Positions 1 to 4,704 of a DNA stretch of 5,019 bases are shown one piece after another (the stretch's first letter is position 1; each line of letters opens with the position of its first letter). Both the position numbers and the translations under genes were made by a program. Below the pieces are notes generated by a model, which searched no databases, was not told where the DNA came from, and saw only the letters and a program-made list of their open reading frames with translations. The DNA is from a bacterium (GTDB lineage: Bacteria > Latescibacterota > UBA2968). The stretch lies in assembly GCA_027296045.1 (NCBI GenBank), contig JAPUJS010000469.1, positions 1-5,019 of the forward strand, read 5' to 3'.

Positions 1-85
1 CTCGCTGAATGAATTACACCAAGCTATCCGTAGTCCGGCTTGTCTGGACTTTTTGCTTTTCTAGAGCGGGACTTTAGTCCGGCGC
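1..85. repeat. 85-bp interspersed repeat, copy 1
   Basis: This aligns without gaps to 173-257, with 7 mismatches in 85 by hand count. It contains AGTCCGG (32-38) facing CTGGACT (44-50), a stem with one G-U pair. It also has GGACT (69-73) facing AGTCC (76-80), where a second AGTCCGG (76-82) lies. The match begins at base 1, so the repeat may extend beyond the window. No open reading frame explains it. It is most likely a palindromic intergenic repeat or the end of a MITE-like element; the family is not recognised. Confidence 0.85.
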
Positions 86-172
86 TGGGGAACCGTTGTA
101 GGAGGATCACACCGAAATAAATTTCGGCGCTACAGAGACACGAAGTCCTCCTCCGTCGGACTATATATGGTT
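86..172. repeat. Nested palindromic spacer between the 85-bp repeats
   Basis: The core is a perfect inverted repeat, CCGAAAT (112-118) and ATTTCGG (121-127). It is enclosed by TGTAG (97-101) and CTACA (130-134), and more loosely by AGGAGGA (100-106) and TCCTCCT (146-152). A further AGTCC (144-148) and GGACT (158-162) pair follows. TGTAG...CTACA ends around a palindrome resemble small palindromic repeats common in repeat-rich bacterial genomes. Its placement between two 85-bp repeats suggests an element inserted in or between them, but no target duplication is visible. Confidence 0.6.
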
Positions 173-257
173 CTCGCTGAATGAATTACACCAAGCCATC
201 CGTAGTCCGGCTTGTCCGGACTTTGTGTCTTTTTAGTGCGGGACTTTAGTCCGGCGC
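173..257. repeat. 85-bp interspersed repeat, copy 2
   Basis: This is the second copy, exactly 172 bp after the first. Here the first stem is perfect: AGTCCGG (204-210), loop CTTGT, CCGGACT (216-222). A second identical AGTCCGG at 248-254 could instead pair with the same CCGGACT, so two folds exclude each other. GGACT (241-245) also faces AGTCC (248-252). The copy ends about 50 bp beyond the stop codon of the minus-strand oxidoreductase operon, so it may lie in that transcript's 3' region. It lacks a U-tract and is not a canonical terminator. Confidence 0.85.
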
Positions 258-314
258 AGACTTTCCATGCGTTAGTTTGAGGAAGTTAGACCACCAAACC
301 ATACCCTCACGCAT
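258..314. repeat. Interrupted inverted repeat at the 3' end of the oxidoreductase operon
   Basis: ATGCG (267-271) and TGAGG (278-282) are complementary to CCTCA (305-309) and CGCAT (310-314). The two short stems would stack with a six-base bulge on one side. The right arm overlaps the TGA stop of the minus-strand gene at 307-309. There is no T-run, so this is at best a weak transcript-end structure and could be chance. Confidence 0.25.
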
Positions 315-1389
315 CTCGCTCAAACTTCGGCTGCCTCGGCGCCCCTCCTCTCGCCAGCCGATAGCGGCTCTCTCCAAGCGGGAAATCCACCCTGGCGCCT
401 CCCCGTTGGTGCGACTCGATAAATCCAAAAATCAGCTCATTGTTCGCCCGTGCGGTGCTCACGCCGCACCGTGTGGGATTCCCCGTATCCAATGCCTGCA
501 CCAGATCCTCGATCAGTCGCAGCGTCGAACTGGCCGGTTCAAACGCCGGGAATCTGCCCTGCGTCAACACATTCCGTCCCCGATGATCGTGTCCGCCGAC
601 CTCGCGCACCTGCCACTCCGCCCCATTTTGGAGCGCCGTCACCACCCCCTGCTTTCCCACCGCTTCCACTTCCAGCCCCCGTCCTGAATTCAGTGCATAG
701 GCCGTCACCCCATTTGCAAACTGAATGGTCCCCTGCCCCACCGGGTCGGCCCCCAGAACATCGCCGTCAATCGCATCGGCTCCGCTCGACAACTGGGCCT
801 GCACCCAGGACACGGGATGATCGCTATTCAATCGCATCAGCAAATCGAAACAGTGGCTGGCGGTGTTAAACAACGAACCGGTCTGGTGAATAATGAGCGA
901 TTGCAATTCCCCAATCCGACCGCTGTCAATCACATCCTTCATCGCATCGTATCCCGGATCCCATCGGCGGTTTGTGCCCAGGTTAAAAAACACCTCATTC
1001 GCCTCACAGGCCGCCACCATCGCATCTGCTTCTGCCATCGAAGCTGCCATTGCCTTTTCGGCATAAATCGCCTTCGCTCCGTTCTCCGCCGCATCAATCA
1101 CAATCTCCGCCCGCTGCTCCGGCTGGGTAGCTACACTCACAATCTGGGGCTGCACCTCATCCAACATCTTCCGATAATCCGTATACTGCCTCTCTTTCGG
1201 AACCCCATAGCGTTCCCCCACCTTTTCCATCACTTCTTCCCGCAAATCCGAACAGGCCACCAACTCCGTCCGGTCACACGCCTCGTATCCTGCCGCATGG
1301 GAATAGGCCCCGCGGCTCTCATCTACCTCGTTATCAATAAACGCCCCCATCCGACTGCACCCGATTAACGCCGCTTGATACGTCTCCAT
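307..1389 (-). CDS. Gfo/Idh/MocA-family oxidoreductase (downstream paralog)
   Basis: A 360-residue protein of the Gfo/Idh/MocA family, cytosolic NAD(P)-dependent dehydrogenases acting mostly on sugars, inositols and related polyols. The N-terminal Rossmann fold starts with GCSRMG at residues 10-15, where Ser replaces the usual second Gly. The family's EKP nucleotide-binding motif appears as EKAMA (111-115), keeping Glu and Lys but not Pro. A His-x-x-Asp pair (H179, D182) sits where the family's catalytic His is expected. The C-terminal half should form the open beta-sheet substrate domain. The ATG is preceded by AGGGG (1396-1400) at normal spacing. The gene begins nine bases after the stop of a same-length paralog, so the two are likely co-transcribed. 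The last 15 or so residues (LARGGAPRQPKFERDA) extend past the paralog's end. The substrate cannot be told from sequence. Confidence 0.9.
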   Translation of the reverse strand: METYQAALIGCSRMGAFIDNEVDESRGAYSHAAGYEACDRTELVACSDLREEVMEKVGERYGVPKERQYTDYRKMLDEVQPQIVSVATQPEQRAEIVIDAAENGAKAIYAEKAMAASMAEADAMVAACEANEVFFNLGTNRRWDPGYDAMKDVIDSGRIGELQSLIIHQTGSLFNTASHCFDLLMRLNSDHPVSWVQAQLSSGADAIDGDVLGADPVGQGTIQFANGVTAYALNSGRGLEVEAVGKQGVVTALQNGAEWQVREVGGHDHRGRNVLTQGRFPAFEPASSTLRLIEDLVQALDTGNPTRCGVSTARANNELIFGFIESHQRGGARVDFPLGESRYRLARGGAPRQPKFERDA

Positions 1390-1398
1390 TGCATTCCC

Positions 1399-2481
1399 CT
1401 AAACATGAAAAATGTACAGGTCCCGTTCTTTCAACGGCAGTTCCACCCACAATCCCCCTTGCCGATGGCTTTCTGCCACGGCAAAACACGCCTCCGTCAC
1501 ATGATGTGCCACCTCTACATGCCCCAGCGTCTGCCGGCCGGTCTCATACGCATCCACCAGATCTTTTAAACACGACACCACATGGCTTTCTTCTTCCACC
1601 GACGGGACAGGCGCATCGTCCCACCCCTGCCGCTTGCCAACCATCGCCCCGGCTTTGCGCAATTGGATACCCTCGCCATTGTTGATCGACCGGACGCATC
1701 CCTCCGTTCCCAGCACTTCAAATTCCCACCCCGCAGCCGGCACACTCCAGGCTTCGATCCCGTTTTCAAAACGGAGTTGATAGGTCGCACGCGGATCCGA
1801 TCCAATATGATTGTTTTCAATCCGCATTTCCCGCGGCAACAACTCCCCCCGCACCGCTTCAATCTTCGGGTCGCCCACCAAAAAGGAAATGGTATCAATC
1901 GAATGAATGTGCCCGTGCATCAGCGATGAAGCAGCATAATGCACCACTGCCCGGGGTTCACCGATCTCCTCGGCATCAATCACCTCTCTCACTGCATGAT
2001 AATTGGTATTAAACCGTCGAAGCACACCGGTATTGAACACCGTCCCATTGGCCTTCACCGCCTCCAAAATCTCGTCTGCCCGCACCATCGAGCTGGCCAT
2101 CGCCTTTTCCACATACAGCATCGGCACACCCGCATGGGCCAGCCCAACGGTCAAGTCTGCATGAGAATCCCCCCGAAAATTTGCATCCGGCGCTTCGTTT
2201 GCAGGCTTGAACAGTCCCGAAGCCGTCGTACATATCGCCACCAGATCGAGGCTTTCTTCTTCCACCATCTCCAGATAATCTTCATAAAGGGCCTCCACGC
2301 CCCACCGTTTTTGAAACGCCTCCCGCTTATCGGCCTGCAAATCTGCCCCGGCCACCAATTCCAACTGATCCATCGCCTCACAACAAGCCGCAATCGCATA
2401 CGGCTTTGTCGCATGGCCCTCGTCGTCGATGGTACTCCCCATCCGCCCCAATCCAACAATACCCACACGATAGGTTTTCAT
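1399..2481 (-). CDS. Gfo/Idh/MocA-family oxidoreductase (upstream paralog)
   Basis: A 360-residue NAD(P)-dependent dehydrogenase-like protein. It has a textbook Rossmann start, VGIVGLGRMG, with GLGRMG at residues 10-15. EKAMA (125-129) stands in place of EKP, and H193/D196 are the likely His-x-x-Asp active-site pair. A loop at about 88-110 (SGLFKPANEAP region) is some 14 residues longer than in the downstream paralog. The two share IDxE after the Rossmann glycines, EKAMA, an RR near residue 155, IG about 18 residues later, and a C-terminal ESHxxGG with an aromatic/acidic PL motif. The start at 2481 is preferred because AGGAGG (2486-2491) precedes it and the length then equals the paralog. An upstream in-frame ATG at 2571 would add 30 unconserved residues with no ribosome site. 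The reaction and substrate are unknown. Confidence 0.9.
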   Translation of the reverse strand: MKTYRVGIVGLGRMGSTIDDEGHATKPYAIAACCEAMDQLELVAGADLQADKREAFQKRWGVEALYEDYLEMVEEESLDLVAICTTASGLFKPANEAPDANFRGDSHADLTVGLAHAGVPMLYVEKAMASSMVRADEILEAVKANGTVFNTGVLRRFNTNYHAVREVIDAEEIGEPRAVVHYAASSLMHGHIHSIDTISFLVGDPKIEAVRGELLPREMRIENNHIGSDPRATYQLRFENGIEAWSVPAAGWEFEVLGTEGCVRSINNGEGIQLRKAGAMVGKRQGWDDAPVPSVEEESHVVSCLKDLVDAYETGRQTLGHVEVAHHVTEACFAVAESHRQGGLWVELPLKERDLYIFHV

Positions 2482-2485
2482 CTTT

Positions 2486-2491
2486 CCTCCT
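2486..2491 (-). promoter_or_regulatory. Ribosome binding site of the first oxidoreductase gene
   Basis: On the minus strand this reads AGGAGG, followed by AAAG and then ATG. It is a full Shine-Dalgarno match and decides the start at 2481 over the ATG at 2571. Confidence 0.8.
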
Positions 2492-2578
2492 TGGCTAAAT
2501 GCGGTCCCCCTCAGTATGGGACGAGGAGGCTTTTGACACAAGGAAAATTCTATCCTCAAACACAGAATCATTTAGGAC

Positions 2579-2607
2579 TTGCATATCTCATTTTTTCGTC
2601 CTATTAT
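2579..2607 (+). promoter_or_regulatory. Predicted promoter of the DUF1854 gene
   Basis: TTGCAT (2579-2584) is separated by 17 bases from TATTAT (2602-2607), a good sigma70 spacing with a -10 one base off consensus. Transcription would start near 2614, leaving about 30 bases of leader with the ribosome site AAGGA (2634-2638), six bases before the ATG. The -35 matches only the TTG half of consensus. Confidence 0.45.
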
Positions 2608-2631
2608 AGGGATTAAGGCACATACCCAATA
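2603..2631 (-). promoter_or_regulatory. Possible promoter of the oxidoreductase operon
   Basis: The minus strand reads a consensus TATAAT at 2608-2603, overlapping the plus-strand -10 because the core CTATTATAG is nearly self-complementary. The -35 is poor: TATTGG at 17 bases (2631-2626), or TTGGGT at 15 bases. If used, the operon has a leader of over 100 bases before 2481. Nothing better was seen between the two divergent genes. Confidence 0.3.
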
Positions 2632-2644
2632 TTAAGGATTCATA

Positions 2645-3274
2645 ATGGATTTGGTACCGGAGAAAATCAAACTCATCGAAACCTTAGATGGCATCCAGGT
2701 CGTCGTTGGAAAAGAACGTCGTGTGGTGGAACGGATTGCCCGGGCATTTCCGCGGACCAATCCCGATCAATTTATCGGCCTCCTGGACCCCGATGGCCAC
2801 GAAATTGGCATGATCGAAGAGCCGGAACGCCTGGACAAGCTCTCCAAAAACCTGCTCGACACCAAGCTCAAAGAGATCTATTTCATCCCCGAAATCCAGG
2901 AAGTCCTATCCATCACCGCCCATGGAACCGGCAGCCAGTGGACCGTGCAAACCGACGACGGCGAATACACCTTCCGAATCCTCAGCCGCGACGCCCTCAA
3001 AGGCGACAACCCGCCTTCGATCACCATCATTTCCGAAACCGGAAAACGGTTCTTCATCGACAACTACTACGACTTAGAACCCGAAAGTCGCGAACTCATG
3101 TCCAGATTCATCCCCGACAAAATCGTCAAATTCCGGTATTATGTGCGCAGCATGAGAAGAGGATCTTCAAGCAGAGGTTCCAGCGGCATGGGATCAAGTG
3201 GTATGGGATCAAGCCATGGAGGTTCCAGCCGGCACGGATCCAGCAGCGGCGGCGGCATGATGCGCATGGGATAA
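2645..3274 (+). CDS. DUF1854 domain protein with Gly/Ser-rich tail
   Basis: A 209-residue protein. Residues about 40-157 match my recollection of DUF1854: FIGLLDPDGHEIGMIEEPE (43-61), a Leu/Lys-rich helix, YFIPEIQEV (79-87), a WTVQTDDGEYTFRI strand pair, and FFIDNYYDLEPESRELMSRF near the end. DUF1854 has no settled biochemical role. In some proteobacteria it is encoded beside ABC ATPases or cyanophycin genes, but neither is present here. Residues 170-209 form a low-complexity basic tail of Gly, Ser, Met and His (GSSGMGSSGMGSSHG), probably disordered and unusual for the family as I know it. No signal peptide or membrane segment is seen. The ATG has AAGGA six bases upstream. The gene is transcribed alone, divergent from the oxidoreductases, and ends 20 bases before a terminator hairpin. 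Confidence 0.85.
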   Translation: MDLVPEKIKLIETLDGIQVVVGKERRVVERIARAFPRTNPDQFIGLLDPDGHEIGMIEEPERLDKLSKNLLDTKLKEIYFIPEIQEVLSITAHGTGSQWTVQTDDGEYTFRILSRDALKGDNPPSITIISETGKRFFIDNYYDLEPESRELMSRFIPDKIVKFRYYVRSMRRGSSSRGSSGMGSSGMGSSHGGSSRHGSSSGGGMMRMG

Positions 3275-3288
3275 CGTCAGAAATGCAC

Positions 3289-3327
3289 AAAAAAAACAGC
3301 CCGGTTGGATATTCCAACCGGGCTGTT
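3289..3327. terminator. Bidirectional intrinsic terminator
   Basis: A perfect 15-bp stem, AACAGCCCGGTTGGA (3295-3309) and TCCAACCGGGCTGTT (3313-3327), with a three-base loop. Eight A's (3289-3296) on the left give a U8 tract for transcripts arriving on the minus strand. On the plus side only TTACATTTT follows. It ends the DUF1854 gene 20 bases upstream. It is even better suited to end the minus-strand small gene whose stop lies at 3364-3362. Confidence 0.92.
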
Positions 3328-3361
3328 ACATTTTCACATTCCACACAGATCCAGGTGGTGA

Positions 3362-3584
3362 TCAGGGGTATTGATAATCGACTTTTACGAGAATGCCTCC
3401 GTTAGCCTCATTCCCCATAACCTGAATCCGGAGATTATTGTTTTGGTCATAAAAAGATTCCCCTACAGGCGGAATCCTGGGCCGTGTCAATGGACAAGAG
3501 AAAGGCAGTGCTTAGTGCCAAACTGATTGTGAGCAGCAATATGATGCGCGGTGAATGGAAGAGAATACTTTCTATTTTCAACAT
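3362..3584 (-). pseudogene. Small membrane/exported protein gene, split by a +1 frameshift
   Basis: From ATG at 3584 one frame gives 45 residues ending at 3447: MLKIESILFHSPRIILLLT and so on. A hydrophobic segment at about residues 13-31 looks like a signal peptide or membrane anchor. The next frame is open from 3511 to the TGA at 3364-3362 and encodes 49 residues ending ESFYDQNNNLRIQVMGN...KVDYQYP, which reads like a folded soluble domain. The two overlap at 3511-3447, and dropping one base gives a 73-residue protein. The T5 run near 3450 (minus strand) is one plausible slip site: with four T's, RGIF continues directly into YDQNNN. No good ribosome site precedes the ATG. A strong terminator with U8 lies 34 bases beyond the stop and argues for a real transcript. 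The family is not recognised. It may be a pseudogene, a sequencing error or, less likely, programmed shifting. Confidence 0.5.
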
Positions 3585-3664
3585 TTTTTCTGGTCTTTCC
3601 CCTGGCTTTATGCGGGGTCCTAAGAGCCTCTAAGAAGGCGAAGCCATGTCGATCGGAATGTGTA
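3585..3664. other. Intergenic stretch with no recognised element
   Basis: This lies between the small minus-strand gene and the first copy of the toxin-antitoxin-flanking repeat. AGGGGA (minus strand) occurs 13 bases before the small gene's ATG, too far for a normal ribosome site. No convincing -10/-35 pair was seen on either strand. Confidence 0.4.
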
Positions 3665-3806
3665 ATACCACCCTTTCAAACGTAAACGGCTCCCGATGGG
3701 GAGCCGTCGTAAGAGCTTGTTTTTGGGTGCCGAGGGCGGGACTCAACGCAAAAGGTAAATGGGTGGTATATCCTTAGGCCTGAGGCCAATCTGTTCTGTC
3801 GATACG
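3665..3806. repeat. Structured direct repeat flanking the toxin-antitoxin genes, copy 1
   Basis: Bases 3684-3806 match 4469-4591 without gaps, about 105 of 123 identical by hand. Weaker similarity extends left to 3665/4450. It starts with a hairpin, ACGGCTCCC (3686-3694), GATG, GGGAGCCGT (3699-3707). A variable segment follows, then a block beginning TGCCGAGGGC, then 26 identical bases (3750-3775), then GGCC-TGA-GGCC (3777-3787). In this copy ATACCACCC (3665-3673) is fully complementary to GGGTGGTAT (3761-3769) and could close the structure. It sits between the toxin's 3' end and the small minus-strand gene. It is not recognised as a known RNA, attC site or insertion-sequence end. Confidence 0.85.
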
Positions 3807-3843
3807 CCCCTTAAGTGACATCATTTTTCATAAGCTTATCACT
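3807..3843. other. Short gap between repeat copy 1 and the toxin stop
   Basis: AT-rich sequence with no hairpin and no T-run on the minus strand that would end toxin transcription. The nearest terminator-like structure downstream of the toxin is the hairpin inside the repeat (3707-3686). Confidence 0.4.
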
Positions 3844-4098
3844 TCAATAAATATCACGCCGATGCCCAACATCGATTACGGATACAACCAGCACATCATC
3901 CTGGATCTGGTAAATGACCCGATAGTTGCCGACTCGAATTCTATATTCATCAACTCGCCCTTGCAATTTGATCACACCCGGCGGCCTGGGATCTTCTGCC
4001 AAAGCATCAATACGAGGCTGTAACCGTTCTTGAACCTGTCGAGGAAGAGACCTGAAATGCCTGAGAGCACTACGGGAGAACGTAATCGTGTAAGCCAC
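3844..4098 (-). CDS. RelE/ParE-superfamily toxin
   Basis: An 84-residue protein with the compact fold signature of the RelE/ParE toxins. These include ribosome-dependent mRNA interferases (RelE-like) and gyrase poisons (ParE-like). It begins VAYTITFSRSALRHFRSLP, followed by an amphipathic helical hairpin (about 18-36). The core strand motif is EYRIRVGNYRVIYQI (51-65, Arg53, Arg55 and Arg60). The C-terminus is GHRRDIY (78-84), whose basic and Tyr residues match RelE-type active sites, so RNA cleavage is more likely than gyrase poisoning. The start is a GTG one base after the antitoxin stop. The only upstream in-frame start would overlap the antitoxin by nearly 100 bases and add residues foreign to the family. 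The ribosome site is weak, consistent with translational coupling. Confidence 0.9.
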   Translation of the reverse strand: MAYTITFSRSALRHFRSLPRQVQERLQPRIDALAEDPRPPGVIKLQGRVDEYRIRVGNYRVIYQIQDDVLVVSVIDVGHRRDIY

Positions 4099-4099
4099 A

Positions 4100-4363
4100 T
4101 CAAAGCCCCAGGTCTTCTTTGACCTTCTCCCAGGGCACAGGTTTTTCTCCTGTGCGTTCCATCTCTGCACGCGCCTCGTCAACCGCCCGCCCATCGATCA
4201 CATCTTCGAGCAATTGAAATATCTCTGCTTCCGGTATGCCTACCCGTTCAGCCAGGCTAACAGCCAGGTTGAATGCATTGAGCAACATCTTTTGGTCTTT
4301 TTCCGGCAACGCATCGACTGTAGGACAAGACGGTGGCGCATCTGCTTTCGTGTTTTCTGCCAT
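4100..4363 (-). CDS. Cognate antitoxin (RelB-like C-terminus)
   Basis: An 87-residue acidic protein just upstream of the toxin. The C-terminus, TGEKPVPWEKVKEDLGL (71-87), is the usual toxin-binding tail of RelB-type antitoxins. The middle is helical (about 19-57: ALPEKDQKMLLNAFNLAVS..., then IPEAEIFQLLEDVIDG). I do not see the usual N-terminal ribbon-helix-helix or a Phd/YefM start, so DNA binding and autorepression are not assured. The ATG at 4363 has AAAGGA (4371-4376) seven bases away. A longer reading from a TTG at 4399 would begin only a few bases after the predicted -10 and is rejected. The stop is one base before the toxin's GTG, giving a tight two-gene operon. Confidence 0.82.
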   Translation of the reverse strand: MAENTKADAPPSCPTVDALPEKDQKMLLNAFNLAVSLAERVGIPEAEIFQLLEDVIDGRAVDEARAEMERTGEKPVPWEKVKEDLGL

Positions 4364-4403
4364 CTCGCTTTCCTTTCTGGTAGAGATGTCCCCTTTCAAT
4401 GCT

Positions 4404-4432
4404 ATTATAGCAAGTTTATCTCAGTAAAGCAA
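4404..4432 (-). promoter_or_regulatory. Promoter of the toxin-antitoxin operon
   Basis: The minus strand reads TTGCTT (4432-4427), 17 bases, then a consensus TATAAT (4409-4404). The -10 lies inside a palindrome, GCTAT-T-ATAGC (4401-4411), a plausible operator for the autorepression usual in such operons. The predicted start near 4397 leaves about 35 bases of leader with the ribosome site. Confidence 0.6.
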
Positions 4433-4449
4433 TTCGGACCTTAACATGG

Positions 4450-4591
4450 ATACCCGACCATATCACACAAACGGCTCCCGATGGAGAGCCGTCGTAAGTT
4501 ACTGTGTAAGAGTGCCGAGGGCCGGACTCAAACCAAAAGGTAAATGGGTGGTATATCCTTCGGCCTGAGACCAATCGATTCCGGCGATACG
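4450..4591. repeat. Structured direct repeat flanking the toxin-antitoxin genes, copy 2
   Basis: Same orientation as copy 1, at a constant offset of 785 bases. The leading hairpin is shorter, ACGGCTC (4471-4477) and GAGCCGT (4486-4492). The 26-base block at 4535-4560 is identical to copy 1. The GGCC-TGA-GGCC stem has become GGCC-TGA-GACC, which on the minus-strand RNA keeps pairing through a G-U pair, a hint of RNA constraint. The long-range ATACCACCC arm is degraded here (4450-4458). It lies between the toxin-antitoxin promoter and the sigma factor gene. Confidence 0.85.
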
Positions 4592-4704
4592 ACCGAAAGG
4601 GAAAATCCACCCACCCCTCCAAATTCGCCCATTTGGACCGAACCATTTCCTGATTATCTTACGTCTATATGAGTGAATCTGCAAACTGATCTGGATGGGC
4701 CAGC
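4592..4704. other. Leader region of the sigma factor gene
   Basis: This has no gene. TTGGAC (4633-4638) and TATCTT (4655-4660) at 16 bases could be a weak promoter for the sigma factor but match poorly. The only ribosome-site candidate is GGATGGG at 4692-4698, six bases before the ATG and a poor match to GGAGG. I see no further repeat or RNA element. Confidence 0.35.

Noticed and set aside
1..257. CRISPR array
   Set aside because: Only two units of 85 bp with a palindromic spacer and no cas genes; unit length and internal structure do not fit.
450..869. Plus-strand open frames opposite the oxidoreductases (277-687, 450-869, 817-1368, 1939-2616)
   Set aside because: Their compositions are Pro/Arg/His-rich antisense shadows of well-conserved minus-strand enzymes and show no domain signature.
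2533..2538. Perfect TTGACA as a plus-strand -35
   Set aside because: No acceptable -10 follows at 15-19 bases; TATCCT occurs at only 12.
3728..3806. tRNA-like 3' half in the repeat (minus strand GAGTCC..GCCCTCGGCAC)
   Set aside because: The string resembles a T-arm and acceptor end of a Leu/Ser-type tRNA, but the T-stem bases do not pair and there is no anticodon or D-arm or matching 5' acceptor strand in either copy.
4100..4399. Extended antitoxin from a TTG at 4399 and extended toxin from 4194
   Set aside because: The TTG lies about where transcription should start, and the toxin extension overlaps the antitoxin with non-family sequence. ATG 4363 and GTG 4098 fit ribosome sites and family lengths.
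4535..4580. Glycine-riboswitch-like string CUCAGGCCGAAGGA on the minus strand
   Set aside because: The short resemblance lacks the rest of the aptamer core, and no glycine-related gene follows.
3684..4591. Integron attC sites flanking a toxin-antitoxin cassette
   Set aside because: One ACTCAAC fits the RYYYAAC core in copy 1, but it is changed in copy 2. No matching GTTRRRY occurs at the other end, and there is no integrase in view.
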